Positions 27,801 to 38,990 of a DNA stretch of 64,000 nt are shown in pieces. Made by a program: the position numbers and the translations under genes. This stretch comes from Sagittula stellata E-37 (GTDB lineage Bacteria; Pseudomonadota; Alphaproteobacteria; Rhodobacterales; Rhodobacteraceae). The notes beneath the pieces are model-generated. The model had not been told where the DNA came from and searched no databases. It worked only from the letters and a program-made list of their open reading frames with translations. The first letter of the stretch is position 1. Each line of letters opens with the position of its first letter. The stretch spans positions 2,613,501 to 2,677,500 of the forward strand of contig NZ_CP155729.1 of assembly GCF_039724765.1 (NCBI RefSeq), given 5' to 3'.

Positions 27801-27828
27801 AGAAAACTCCCGGCCAGACGACCGGGAG
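27801..27828 (-). terminator. Terminator of the cox-like operon
   Basis: CTCCCGG (27807-27813) and CCGGGAG (27822-27828) form the stem. On the minus strand it is followed by TTTTCTTTT, so it fits the end of the coxM gene; on the plus strand, after apbE, there is no T-run. Confidence 0.75.
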
Positions 27829-27854
27829 CTTCCATAACTCAAAGACGTGCACCC

Positions 27855-28646
27855 TCAGCCGTTGGCCTTGGCCACCGCCCGCTTGGTCAGGGTCTTCACA
27901 AGGCTCGCACGATAGGCGCCGCTGCCGTGCAGGTCGGAGATCATCCCGTCCCCCGATGGCGCCGACAGCCCGTCAACCGCGCTGGCCGAAAAGTCGCCCG
28001 ACAGCGCTTCTTCCGCCTCGCTCCAGCGGAACACGCCGTCTTCCGACGCACCGGTCACGGCAACCCGCACCCCGTCCGCACCCTTGGAAACGAACACACC
28101 CACCAGCGCGAACCGGGACGCCGGCTGCTGGAACTTGATGTAGGCGGCCTTTTCGGGGATCGGGAACTTGACGGCGGTGACAATCTCGTTCTCGTCCAGC
28201 GCAGTTGTGAACATGCCCTGAAAATAATCGTCCGCAGCGATCTCGCGCGTGTTGGTGACAATCGTCGCGCCCGTTCCCAGCGCTGCCGCCGGATAGCAGG
28301 CCGAGGGATCGTTGTTGGCAAGCGATCCGCCGATGGTGCCGCGGTTGCGCACCGCCGGGTCGCCGATCTGGCTGGCCAGCGCCGCCAACGCGGGATAGGC
28401 CCCGGCCTCCGCCGCCACCGTCGCATGGGTGGTGCCGCCGCCGACGGTCAGAACGCCGCCGTCGGACGACACGCCCTTCAGGTCCTCGATGGCCGACAGG
28501 CTCACCAGTACGGACGGCATCGCCAGGCGCTGCTTCAGGGTCGGGATCAGGGTCTGGCCGCCGGACAAAGGCTGCGCGTCTTCCTGCCCCAGCGCCGACA
28601 CGGCATCGGCCACGGACGTCGGCCGGACGATATCGAATGAATACAT
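27855..28646 (-). CDS. coxM: CO dehydrogenase-family FAD subunit (CoxM-like)
   Basis: A 263-residue FAD subunit starting MYSFDIVRPTSVADAVSALG; eleven in-frame residues upstream lack a ribosome site. The flavin-binding motifs are PLSGGQTLIPTLKQRLAMP and RNRGTIGGSLANNDPSACYPA. It is a simple CoxM type without the 4Fe-4S insertion found in the FAD subunit at 2117. It is the last gene of the run CoxG, CoxS, CoxL, CoxM on the minus strand. Because the catalytic subunit is form II, oxidation of CO is not assured; the electron route is the same for other substrates. Confidence 0.9.
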   Translation of the reverse strand: MYSFDIVRPTSVADAVSALGQEDAQPLSGGQTLIPTLKQRLAMPSVLVSLSAIEDLKGVSSDGGVLTVGGGTTHATVAAEAGAYPALAALASQIGDPAVRNRGTIGGSLANNDPSACYPAAALGTGATIVTNTREIAADDYFQGMFTTALDENEIVTAVKFPIPEKAAYIKFQQPASRFALVGVFVSKGADGVRVAVTGASEDGVFRWSEAEEALSGDFSASAVDGLSAPSGDGMISDLHGSGAYRASLVKTLTKRAVAKANG

Positions 28647-28680
28647 CTTGTTTCCTCCTCTGCCGCTCATGAAGGCCATC

Positions 28681-28740
28681 CACCTTCATCTTGGCAAAAA
28701 TACCTTCGGGGGGTCCGGGGGGCAGACAGCCCCCCGGCGC
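28681..28740. repeat. Dispersed extragenic repeat, copy A
   Basis: Between coxL and coxM lies CCTTCATCTTGGCAAAAATACC followed by a G-rich segment and a GGGGGG...CCCCCC inverted repeat. The TTCATCTTGG-ATACC core recurs at 35405 and, inverted, at 36593, with a degenerate copy at 59640. Such elements are common between genes in Rhodobacteraceae. Confidence 0.65.
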
Positions 28741-28747
28741 TCTCCAT

Positions 28748-31117
<2,370 letters not shown>

Positions 31118-31136
31118 TTCTTCCTCCCTGAAGGGG

Positions 31137-31197
31137 GGGCGGAGAATCTCCGCCCTACAAACTGTCGGACTGTGTGAAGGGCGGACGGTCTCCGCCC
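31137..31197. repeat. Pair of REP-like palindromes between coxS and coxL
   Basis: GGGCGGAGA (31137-31145), one base, TCTCCGCCC (31147-31155) form a perfect 9-bp inverted repeat. A related one, GGGCGGA (31179-31185) and TCCGCCC (31191-31197), follows 23 bases later. Both lie in the gap between two genes of one operon, where they could stop exonucleases or tune expression. Confidence 0.6.
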
Positions 31198-31210
31198 CGA
31201 CTGATATGGC

Positions 31211-31696
<486 letters not shown>

Positions 31697-31765
31697 CGTT
31701 TCCCTCCCTGGAAAATCGTTTGTCACAGAATGCACCCACCCCGGAGTGCAGATCAAATCGGCGGA

Positions 31766-32287
31766 TCAGTTGGACACCATCCGCTTGAACCAGCCCTTCT
31801 TCTTGCCGTCGTCGGCCTCCGTCTCCGGCGCCTCTTCCGGATCGGAGGGACCTTCGACCGCCTCCTGGAAGTTGGAGAAGAACTGGTCGGCCATCTTCTT
31901 GGCGAAACCGTCGATGATGCGGCTGCCGAGCTGGGCAAGTTTGCCGCCGACGCTGGCATCCACGTCGTAGGTGAGCAGAGTGCCGTCCTCGGCGTCCTCC
32001 AGCTTGACCACCGCGCTGCCCTTGGCAAAGCCGGCCGCGCCGCCCTTGCCCTCGCCCACCAGCTTCACGGTGTTCGGGGCGTCCATGTTTTCAAGGTTGA
32101 CCTTGCCCTTGAAGGTCGCCTTCACAGGGCCGACCTTCTGAACGACGGTCGCTTCGAACCCTTCTTCGGCAGAGCCGGACATCTCGGTGCAGCCGGGCAC
32201 GCAGGCCTTCAGCACCTCCGGGTTCAGGATCGCTTCCCAGACCACCTCGCGGGGGGCCTTGATCGTGCGGGAATCGCTCATTTGCAT
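31766..32287 (-). CDS. coxG: CoxG-like SRPBCC domain protein
   Basis: A 173-residue protein of the SRPBCC (START-like) fold, beginning MQMSDSRTIKAPREVVWEAILNPEVLKACVPGCTEM, a start typical of the carbon monoxide dehydrogenase subunit G family. The domain covers about 145 residues and is followed by an acidic tail and a basic end (KKKGWFKRMVSN). CoxG is known to help recruit CO dehydrogenase to the membrane in Oligotropha and more recently has been linked to quinone transfer to the enzyme in actinobacteria. Its presence suggests that electrons of this form II enzyme enter the quinone pool. Confidence 0.9.
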   Translation of the reverse strand: MQMSDSRTIKAPREVVWEAILNPEVLKACVPGCTEMSGSAEEGFEATVVQKVGPVKATFKGKVNLENMDAPNTVKLVGEGKGGAAGFAKGSAVVKLEDAEDGTLLTYDVDASVGGKLAQLGSRIIDGFAKKMADQFFSNFQEAVEGPSDPEEAPETEADDGKKKGWFKRMVSN

Positions 32288-32360
32288 GGGTTTGTCCTCT
32301 CTCTCCGACGCCAGCCTAGGCGCGCAGCGCCCGTCGGGCATATTAGACCAATTGATAACA

Positions 32361-33305
32361 TCACCATTCCGGTGGATTGTGCGTCAGTCCGTATCTCTCG
32401 AAGATCCCCGCGATCCGGCCATCGGCCATCGCCGCGGAAATCGCATCCTCCACTTCATATCCCAAGGGCCGCCAGGCGAAATGCACCGCCGTTCCGATCG
32501 GCCAATGCGCCTTTGCGAGTCCGGCCAGCGGCGGTTCGTGGATCGCCACGCCCTCGCCCCGGTAGAATTCGAGCTGGGCCAGCGGCCCCATCGCCGCCAT
32601 CGTCTCCCCCGCGTTCAGCGCCGCCATGGCCGCCTCCATCGTCGGATACCGTCGCACGCCTGCCGCGGTCTGGCCACCCGCGAAACTCGTCAGATAGAAG
32701 TCCGAGATCGAATCGTTCTCCACCGCCACGGTGTCGAAGCGGAAGTAGGCCGGAACCGGACCGCCGTCGGGATACTCCGCCACCCGATAGGCGATGGCGA
32801 TGTGTTCCTCCTGGTACTGGCCGGGGAAGACCACCTGCTCCACCCGGCAGCGAAAGGCCGTGTCGTAGGGCACGCGCATCATCACGTTCGACACCGCGCC
32901 GCCCACGATCCCGCCCTTCCAGACGTTATGCCGGAGATCGGCGTCGAGGTTCTCTCCGGCGGCAACGAAGCGGATTACTGGCGTCACGCCGATGAATTCC
33001 GCCACCAGCTTCGCCACGTCGACGTCGATGCCCTTCGCTTCGCCGTCCTCTTCCCAGGAATAGGGCGCGTAATCTTCGTAGACCGCGAAGGTCATCGACC
33101 CACGGGCGCGGATCGTGTCGAGATCCTGCCCGACGATGTCGCGGCCCGCGTTCTGCGGCTTGGGCTGCGGCACGTAGTCGGCACAGGGATCGGCGGCCCG
33201 TACCCCGCCGGCCCCGACGGCCAGCAGCGCGCCGGTCAGCAGGGCTGGCAGAAGGGCACGCAGACCCCGGCCGGCGGCGTTCAGAAAACCCGCGTGTCGA
33301 ACCAT
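32361..33305 (-). CDS. Quinoprotein dehydrogenase-associated periplasmic binding protein (MoxJ/XoxJ-like)
   Basis: A 314-residue protein with a signal segment (LLPALLTGALLAVGAGGVRAAD) and a type 2 periplasmic binding fold (SMTFAVYEDYAPYSWEEDGEAKGIDVDVAKLVAEFIGV, MAAMNAGETMAAMGPLAQLE-like domain end). The pattern DPCADYVPQPKPQNAGRDIVGQDLD...RGSM matches the family of binding proteins encoded with PQQ alcohol dehydrogenases (MoxJ, XoxJ, PedG-like). In methylotrophs this protein helps activate the dehydrogenase rather than feed an importer. It follows the PedF-like cytochrome gene by 28 bases in one operon. Confidence 0.9.
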   Translation of the reverse strand: MVRHAGFLNAAGRGLRALLPALLTGALLAVGAGGVRAADPCADYVPQPKPQNAGRDIVGQDLDTIRARGSMTFAVYEDYAPYSWEEDGEAKGIDVDVAKLVAEFIGVTPVIRFVAAGENLDADLRHNVWKGGIVGGAVSNVMMRVPYDTAFRCRVEQVVFPGQYQEEHIAIAYRVAEYPDGGPVPAYFRFDTVAVENDSISDFYLTSFAGGQTAAGVRRYPTMEAAMAALNAGETMAAMGPLAQLEFYRGEGVAIHEPPLAGLAKAHWPIGTAVHFAWRPLGYEVEDAISAAMADGRIAGIFERYGLTHNPPEW

Positions 33306-33333
33306 GCCACTCCTCCCCGAAGGCCGTTCGCGC

Positions 33334-34017
33334 TCAGTGTGCAGCCGACAGCCCGATGGTCAAGGCCTCTGCCGCATGGCGATAGCCCTCTTCACTGCCG
33401 TCGATGAAGGCGGCTGCCCGGCTCGCGGCGCTGTCCGCCACCGGCGCACCGGACACGGTCTCGATACCGGCGGCGATCTCCGTCAGCTCCGCCTTGATCA
33501 GCTCACCGTCCGCATCGCCCGACCCGGTCGAGAGCGCATCCAGCTGATCGCGCAGGCCCTTCAGCTCATCGGCCACCTCGGCCATCGACTCGTCGTCGGG
33601 GCGGGTTTCGATATAGGTGCGGATCGCCCAGGCCGCCTCCTGTCCCAGAAGCTCGCCGAAGGCGGGCATCTTGGTGGTGCCGTTCTGGGTATAGCCATGG
33701 CGGAACCGCTCGACGAACCACTCGTCGCCGTATTCCTCCGCCTCGAGAAAGCGCAGGTCGGGGGCCAGCCCGCCCGAGATCACCTCGAGCCCATGGCACC
33801 GCGCGCAGTTCTGGTTGTAGCCCGAAGCGCCGATCTTCACCGCCTTAGACCAGACCTCCTCGCCCGCGGCCTCCGCACGGTAGGGGTTCTCGGTCAGCCA
33901 CTCCTCGCCCACATTCGGCAGCCCGGTGGTGTCCACGGCCTGCGGCGCCACGTCGCCATGGGCCAGGGCCAGCACCGGCAAAACACTCACAAGAGCCGTC
34001 ATCGCAAAGGTCTTCAT
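33334..34017 (-). CDS. pedF: Cytochrome c-550 of the PedF family
   Basis: A 227-residue periplasmic cytochrome with the signal MKTFAMTALVSVLPVLALA. One haem site, CARCH (NQNCARCHGLE, about residue 72), with a methionine ligand candidate in TTKMPAFGELLGQEAAWAI. A C-terminal helical extension of about 90 residues (MAEVADELKGLRDQLDALSTG... RHAAEALTIGL) sets it apart from plain class I cytochromes and matches PedF, the electron acceptor linked to ethanol oxidation in Pseudomonas. GGAGGA precedes the start at 34017. It shares its promoter region with the divergent binding-protein gene at 34198. Confidence 0.9.
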   Translation of the reverse strand: MKTFAMTALVSVLPVLALAHGDVAPQAVDTTGLPNVGEEWLTENPYRAEAAGEEVWSKAVKIGASGYNQNCARCHGLEVISGGLAPDLRFLEAEEYGDEWFVERFRHGYTQNGTTKMPAFGELLGQEAAWAIRTYIETRPDDESMAEVADELKGLRDQLDALSTGSGDADGELIKAELTEIAAGIETVSGAPVADSAASRAAAFIDGSEEGYRHAAEALTIGLSAAH

Positions 34018-34197
34018 CGTTTCCTCCTCCCGTTCGGGGTGATCGCATCGCGTCTGGCAAAGGTGATAAGCCAGCGCTGCGCCGCCGCACCATTGGACTT
34101 TCGTGGCGCGGCGGACGGCCCCGCGAGACCTTGGTCGTATTGAGTGCGCGGCCCGCACCTCCGATCCTTCCCACGTGAGCGACTGAGGGAGGACGGG

Positions 34198-35364
34198 ATG
34201 CGCACGATCCTGGCAGCGATGACCGCAATCCTGCTGGCGGCGGCGGGGCCCATCCGGGCAGACGAGATCCGCGTGGCATGGGTCCGGCAGGAGATCGCCC
34301 TGCCCCCGACCCTGTCGAACCTCGACCCCATGCCCGACGATCTCGGCGTCGCGGGCGCACGCCTGGGGATCGCCGACAACGCCACCACGGGCACCTTCAT
34401 GGGCCAGTCCTGGACGCTGACGGAACACGCGGTGGCGCCAGACGGCGACTTCGCCGGCGCGGTGGAGGCGGCGCTGGCCGAGACCGATCTCCTGGTGATC
34501 GACGCCTCCGCCGACGCGCTCCTCCGGGCCGCCGACATGCCGGGCACCGCGCGCGCGCTGCTCTTCAACACCGCCGCGCCGGAAACGCCGCTGAGAGGCA
34601 CCGACTGCCGCGCCAACGTGCTGCACACCCTGCCCTCGCGCGCCATGCTGACCGATGCGCTCATGCAGTTCTTCGTGATGCGCCGCTGGACCGCGCTGGT
34701 GATGATCGAAGGGCCGAAACCCGGCGACAGGGCGCTGGCCGAAAGCTATCGGGCCTCGGCTGCAAAATTCGGCCTGTCGATCCGGCGCACCGCCGAGTGG
34801 ACCTTCGACGCCGACCTGCGCCGCAGCGCCGCCGCCGAAGTACCGCTCCTGACCCAGCAGTTCGGCAAGTACGACGTGCTGATCGCCGCCGACGAAGCCA
34901 ACGACTTCGCCCGCTACATCCCCTACAACACCTGGATGCCGCGCCCGGTCGCTGGCAGCGAGGGGTTGAGGCCCGCCGCATGGTCCCCGGCGGTGGAACA
35001 GTGGGGCGCGGCCCAGCTCCAGTCCCGCTTCACCAGGGCCACCGGGCGCGCGATGCTACCGCGAGACTACGCTGCCTGGGCCGCGGTGCGCGCCATCGGC
35101 GAGGCGGTCACCCGCTCGGGCGCCACGACCGCGCCGGAGCTCAGGTCCTATATGTTGTCCGGCGCTTTCGAACTCGGCGGCTTCAAGGGCCGCCCGCTGA
35201 CCTTCCGCCCGTGGAACGGCCAGCTGCGCCAGTCCATCCCGCTCACCCACCGCGGTGCGCTGGTCGCCGATGCCCCGCTCGACGGCTTCCTGCACCCGAT
35301 CTCGGAACTCGACACGCTGGGCCTCGACGCTCCCGAAAGCGGCTGCGCCGCCTTCGCGAAGTGA
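34198..35364 (+). CDS. ABC-type substrate-binding protein of the PQQ-alcohol system
   Basis: A 388-residue protein with a signal (MRTILAAMTAILLAAAGPIRADE) and a branched-chain-amino-acid-binding-like fold: EIRVAWVRQEIALPPTLSNLDPMPDDLGVAGARLGIADNATTGTFMGQ, FNTAAPETPLRGTDCRANVLHTLPSRAMLTDALMQFF. This signature belongs to the binding protein found with PQQ-dependent alcohol dehydrogenase genes (TIGR03863 type, from memory). Start at 34198 follows GAGGGAGGA. It begins a plus-strand run with the beta-propeller, ABC ATPase and permease. What it binds is unknown. Confidence 0.88.
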   Translation: MRTILAAMTAILLAAAGPIRADEIRVAWVRQEIALPPTLSNLDPMPDDLGVAGARLGIADNATTGTFMGQSWTLTEHAVAPDGDFAGAVEAALAETDLLVIDASADALLRAADMPGTARALLFNTAAPETPLRGTDCRANVLHTLPSRAMLTDALMQFFVMRRWTALVMIEGPKPGDRALAESYRASAAKFGLSIRRTAEWTFDADLRRSAAAEVPLLTQQFGKYDVLIAADEANDFARYIPYNTWMPRPVAGSEGLRPAAWSPAVEQWGAAQLQSRFTRATGRAMLPRDYAAWAAVRAIGEAVTRSGATTAPELRSYMLSGAFELGGFKGRPLTFRPWNGQLRQSIPLTHRGALVADAPLDGFLHPISELDTLGLDAPESGCAAFAK

Positions 35365-35404
35365 CCGTAAGGCGCATACCCAGGCCATCCCGGCGCCGCG
35401 CCCG

Positions 35405-35426
35405 CCCTTCATCTTGGCTGAAATAC
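35405..35426. repeat. Dispersed extragenic repeat, copy B
   Basis: CCTTCATCTTGGCTGAAATACC, the same core as copy A (28684) and the inverse of copy C (36593), lies between the binding-protein and beta-propeller genes. Confidence 0.6.
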
Positions 35427-35504
35427 CTGAAACGCCACGCCGCCGCCCTAGACACCTTTCCGGCAGGGGCGCCCGCCTCACGCATTCCCCGCAAGGATAC
35501 CGCC

Positions 35505-36467
35505 ATGAAGTACACACCGCTCCTCGCAACCCTCCTGCTCTCCCATCCCGCCACGGCGGACGAGATCTGGGTAACGAACGAAAAGGACAACACGGTCTCC
35601 GTGATCGACATCTCGACCATGGAGGTGACGCGCACCCTCCCCACCGGCGAGCGCCCGCGGGGCATCACCTTCAGCCACGACTATTCCGTGGTCTACATCT
35701 GCGCCTCCGACAGCGACTCGGTGCAGGTGATGGACCCCGTCTCGGGCGAGGTCCTGCACGATCTGCCCTCGGGCGAGGACCCGGAACAGTTCGTGCTGCA
35801 TCCAGACAACCGCCACCTCTACATCGCCAACGAGGACGACGCGATCACCACGGTCGTCGATACCGAGACACGCTCCGTCGTGGCCCAGATCAACGTCGGC
35901 ATCGAACCCGAGGGCATGGCCGTCTCGCCCGATGGCAAGATCGCCATCACCACATCCGAGACGACGAACATGGCGCATTGGATCGACACGGAAACCCAGA
36001 TGCTCTTCGCCAACACGCTGGTCGATTCCCGGCCGCGTCACGCAGAGTTCGTCAAGGACGGGACCGAGCTCTGGGTCAGCGCCGAGATCGGCGGCACCGT
36101 GTCGGTCTTCGACGTGGCGACACAGACGGAGAAGGCCAAGTTCGGGTTCGAGATCAAGGGCGTGCACCCCGACAAGATCCAGCCCGTGGGATTCGAACTG
36201 ACAGCCGACGACAGCCACGCCTTCGTGGCGCTGGGGCCGGCGAACCACCTCGCCGTGGTGAACGCCGAGACCTACGAGGTCGAGGACTACATCCTCGTCG
36301 GGCGCCGGGTCTGGCACATGGCGTTCAACGCCGACAAGTCGCTCCTGTTCACGACCAACGGCGTGTCGGGCGACGTGACGGTGGTCGACGTGGCAGCGCG
36401 CAAGGCGCTGAAGACCATCAAGGTCGGCCGTTTCCCCTGGGGCGCGGCCTTCCGCCCCACGCAATGA
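35505..36467 (+). CDS. PQQ-catabolism-associated YVTN beta-propeller protein
   Basis: A 320-residue periplasmic protein with a short signal (MKYTPLLATLLLSHPATADE) and seven or so blades with YVTN-type repeats, for example IWVTNEKDNTVSVIDISTMEVTRTLPTGERPRGITFS and LYIANEDDAITTVVDTETRSVVAQINVGIEPEGMAVS. It matches the beta-propeller always found in the PQQ-dependent alcohol cluster with the ABC genes. The role is unknown; binding or sensing a partner of the dehydrogenase system is likely. It lies between the binding protein and ATPase genes. Confidence 0.9.
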   Translation: MKYTPLLATLLLSHPATADEIWVTNEKDNTVSVIDISTMEVTRTLPTGERPRGITFSHDYSVVYICASDSDSVQVMDPVSGEVLHDLPSGEDPEQFVLHPDNRHLYIANEDDAITTVVDTETRSVVAQINVGIEPEGMAVSPDGKIAITTSETTNMAHWIDTETQMLFANTLVDSRPRHAEFVKDGTELWVSAEIGGTVSVFDVATQTEKAKFGFEIKGVHPDKIQPVGFELTADDSHAFVALGPANHLAVVNAETYEVEDYILVGRRVWHMAFNADKSLLFTTNGVSGDVTVVDVAARKALKTIKVGRFPWGAAFRPTQ

Positions 36468-36574
36468 GCGTTCCGGACACGGGGAGCGCCGCCCCGGCGC
36501 GGGCGTTGCCCGCGTCCTGGACGGTTTTAGGACCCGGAGCGGGTGGCGGGCAAGGAGGGGGCGCTGCCCCCGCG

Positions 36575-36618
36575 CCTGCGGCGCTCCCCCGAGGTATTTC
36601 GGCCAAGATGAAGGCGGG
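36575..36618. repeat. Dispersed extragenic repeat, copy C (inverted)
   Basis: GGTATTTCGGCCAAGATGAAGG is the reverse complement of the core of copies A and B. It is preceded by a G/C-rich hairpin segment, as in copy A, and lies between the beta-propeller and ATPase genes. Confidence 0.6.
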
Positions 36619-36684
36619 GCCGTGCGCGGGTGATACGAGGGTCGCGCTTGCAACCGGGTGCGGGAGGCTATCATTCTGCCCACC

Positions 36685-37395
36685 ATGTTGACCGTTTCCG
36701 ATCTTTCCTTTTCGTATGGCGCCAGGCAGGCGCTCGATGCCGTGAGCTTTTCGGCGGAGCCGGGGCGGTTCACCGCCCTTCTGGGCCCGAACGGTGCCGG
36801 CAAGTCCACGCTGTTCGCGCTGATGACCCGGCTGTTCACCTCTTCGGTCGGGCGGATTTCCATCGCGGGCCATGACATGGCGGCGGCACCCCGCGCGGCG
36901 CTGGCCAAGATGGGTGTGGTATTCCAGCAGCCGACGCTCGACCTCGATCTGACGGTGCGGCAGAACCTCGTCTATTTCGCGGCGTTGCACGGGTTGTCCG
37001 GCAAGGACGCCGAAACGCGGATCGCGGCGGCGCTCGACCGGCTTTCGATGCTGGAGCGGGCGGGCGAAAAGGTGCGGGCGCTGAACGGCGGCCATCGGCG
37101 GCGGACCGAAATCGCGCGGGCCCTTGTGCATGACCCTGCCGTCCTGCTTTGCGACGAGCCGACCGTCGGGCTGGACGCGCAGGCGCGCTCGGCCATCACC
37201 GATCACGTGCACGACCTGGCCGCGGACGGGCTGACCGTGCTTTGGGCCACGCATCTGACTGACGAGGTGCGCCCCCTGGACGACGTGATCCTTCTGCATC
37301 GCGGGCGGATCCGGGCACGTGGCCGGGCCGAGACGTTGACGGAGGGTTCGCCGCTGAAGGACTGGTTCCTGGCCGCCACGGAGGGGGAGACATGA
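36685..37395 (+). CDS. ABC transporter ATP-binding protein of the PQQ-alcohol system
   Basis: A 236-residue ATPase starting MLTVSDLSFSYGARQALDAVSF. It has Walker A (LLGPNGAGKST), the Q-loop (VVFQQPTLDLDLTV), the signature LNGGHRRRTEIARAL (an LNGGH form instead of LSGGQ), Walker B (VLLCDEPTVGLD) and the switch His (TVLWATHLTDEV). The LNGGH signature is characteristic of the PQQ-associated group. It overlaps the permease gene by four bases (ATGA) and with it forms an ABC-2 type exporter. Confidence 0.92.
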   Translation: MLTVSDLSFSYGARQALDAVSFSAEPGRFTALLGPNGAGKSTLFALMTRLFTSSVGRISIAGHDMAAAPRAALAKMGVVFQQPTLDLDLTVRQNLVYFAALHGLSGKDAETRIAAALDRLSMLERAGEKVRALNGGHRRRTEIARALVHDPAVLLCDEPTVGLDAQARSAITDHVHDLAADGLTVLWATHLTDEVRPLDDVILLHRGRIRARGRAETLTEGSPLKDWFLAATEGET

Positions 37396-38198
37396 GCGCG
37401 CCGCCCCGCATCCCGCTCTGGCCGGCCTTCCGCGCCATCGCCGCGCGCGAGCTTTTGCGGTTCGTGCACCAGCGGGAGCGTTTCTTGGCAGCGCTGGTGC
37501 GCCCGCTCGTCTGGCTGCTGGTCTTTGCCGCCGGGTTCCGCGCAGCACTCGGGCTGTCGATCATCCCGCCGTACCAGACCTACATCACCTACGAGACCTA
37601 CATCGTGCCCGGCCTGTGCGGAATGATCCTGTTGTTCAACGGGATGCAGTCGTCGCTGAGCCTTGTCTACGACCGGGAGATGGGGTCAATGCGGCTATTG
37701 CTGACGGCGCCCCTGCCCCGGTGGTATCTATTGTTTTCAAAGCTTTGTGGGGCGACGTTCATAGGAATTCTGCAGTGCTACGCGTTCCTTGTCATCGCCG
37801 TGCTGTTCGGCATCGACCATCCGCCGCTTGGCTATGTCACCATCCTGCCCGCGCTGGTGCTGGCGGGGCTGATGCTGGGGTCGCTGGGTTTGGCGCTGTC
37901 GTCCTTCATCAAGCAGTTGGAGAACTTCGCCGGCGTGATGAACTTTGTCATCTTCCCGATGTTCTTCCTGAGCTCCGCGCTCTATCCCCTTTGGAAGATG
38001 CAGGAATCCTCGGAACTGCTGTACTGGATCTGTCGCCTGAACCCGTTCACCCACGCGGTGGAGCTGATCCGGTTCGCGCTGCATGTCGACTTTTCGCCGT
38101 GGGCGCTCTTGTGGACGCTAGTGGCAACGGCCGTCTTCACCCTGTTCGCCCTTTGGGGATACGATCCGGCGCGCGGGCTGATCCGGCGCAAATCGTGA
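37392..38198 (+). CDS. pedC: ABC-2 type permease (PedC-like)
   Basis: A 268-residue permease with six membrane segments, of the ABC-2 export type: VRPLVWLLVFAAGFRAALG, YIVPGLCGMILLFNGMQSSLSLVYDREMGSMRLLLTAPLPRWYLLFSKL, FAGVMNFVIFPMFFLSSALYPLW and NPFTHAVELIRFALH. It belongs with the ATPase just upstream. This pair with the beta-propeller and binding protein is the ABC set repeatedly found with PQQ alcohol dehydrogenases; the exported substance is unknown. Confidence 0.92.
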   Translation: MSAPPRIPLWPAFRAIAARELLRFVHQRERFLAALVRPLVWLLVFAAGFRAALGLSIIPPYQTYITYETYIVPGLCGMILLFNGMQSSLSLVYDREMGSMRLLLTAPLPRWYLLFSKLCGATFIGILQCYAFLVIAVLFGIDHPPLGYVTILPALVLAGLMLGSLGLALSSFIKQLENFAGVMNFVIFPMFFLSSALYPLWKMQESSELLYWICRLNPFTHAVELIRFALHVDFSPWALLWTLVATAVFTLFALWGYDPARGLIRRKS

Positions 38199-38370
38199 CC
38201 GGATCGGAGCGCGGGACGTTCACGCGCCCGTCCTAGGTTCAATGACCGGACAATGCTGACAGCCGACGCACAAGTGGCGATGCGCGGCCTGAGGCCATTG
38301 GACATGGCGGTGGATGCTTGCCGCGCAAATACCGCCCCGCGTTTCCCACACCGCACCTGCGGGCGCAAAA

Positions 38371-38382
38371 GGTCGTACGACC
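38371..38382. promoter_or_regulatory. Palindrome GGTCGTACGACC upstream of the cytochrome c gene
   Basis: A perfect 12-base palindrome 98 bases before the cytochrome c start. The same sequence with one change (GGTCGTACGACT, 38979-38990) lies 113 bases before the quinoprotein dehydrogenase start, so it is a likely operator of a shared regulator. Confidence 0.6.
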
Positions 38383-38410
38383 AAAGCACGAGGCGCGGCA
38401 CCCCTTCCGG

Positions 38411-38424
38411 TTGACGTGCATCAA
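38411..38424. promoter_or_regulatory. FNR/FnrL-like box upstream of the cytochrome c gene
   Basis: TTGACGTGCATCAA matches the FNR-family consensus TTGAY-N4-ATCAA. It is centred 63 bases before the start codon of the cytochrome c gene and about 40 bases after the GGTCGTACGACC palindrome. Oxygen-dependent control is inferred. Confidence 0.5.
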
Positions 38425-38480
38425 GTCCGGGCGAATTGCGCGGACCTACCCTGTCTCCGAACCTTGCAAAGGAGACCGAC

Positions 38481-38888
38481 ATGGCCCGCATTCTACCGAC
38501 CCTCGCGCTGCTGCTGGCAGCTGCCCCCGCTTTCGCCGACACCTTCGAGGAGGTGAAGGTCGCGGCCGGCAAGACGCTGTTCGACGCCGAATGCCGACGT
38601 TGCCACGCCCCCAACGCCACCGATCCGTCCTACGGCCCGCCACTTGAGAACGTCCTGAACCGGGCCGCCGGAAGTGTCGGAAATTACGACTATTCCATCG
38701 CGCTGGAGGCCTCGGGAATCGTCTGGACGCCCGCCGCATTGCGTGCCTGGATGGAGGACAACGACGGCTTCATGCCCGGCACCAAGATGCGCCACGTCGG
38801 CATCGAGGACCGCACCGTTCAGGACTTCATCCTGGCCTATCTCGCGTCGATCAGCCCGCAGGACAACACCGCCGTCGACGGCGAGTGA
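38481..38888 (+). CDS. Small cytochrome c, likely electron acceptor of the quinoprotein
   Basis: A 135-residue cytochrome with the signal MARILPTLALLLAAAPAFAD, cleaved near residue 20. One haem-binding motif, CRRCH (DAECRRCHAPNATD), and a C-terminal methionine ligand region GFMPGTKMRHVGI. This is the class I (cytochrome c2-like) layout. AAGGAG precedes the start. It lies directly upstream of the PQQ alcohol dehydrogenase gene with its own regulatory sites, which suggests that it accepts electrons from that enzyme. Confidence 0.9.
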   Translation: MARILPTLALLLAAAPAFADTFEEVKVAAGKTLFDAECRRCHAPNATDPSYGPPLENVLNRAAGSVGNYDYSIALEASGIVWTPAALRAWMEDNDGFMPGTKMRHVGIEDRTVQDFILAYLASISPQDNTAVDGE

Positions 38889-38978
38889 CCGCGCCCGCCG
38901 TCGGCGCAGCCAAACACCCGGAACCGGGGGGGGCGGCGGTGCCGATGGCCGCCGCGATCCACATGTCAAGTCGGCGAT

Positions 38979-38990
38979 GGTCGTACGACT
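38979..38990. promoter_or_regulatory. Second GGTCGTACGAC palindrome, upstream of the alcohol dehydrogenase gene
   Basis: GGTCGTACGACT holds the perfect 10-base palindrome GTCGTACGAC, 113 bases before the start at 39104. It matches the site at 38371. A half copy (GGTCGTA) at 34133-34139 lies in the divergent pedF region. Confidence 0.6.
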
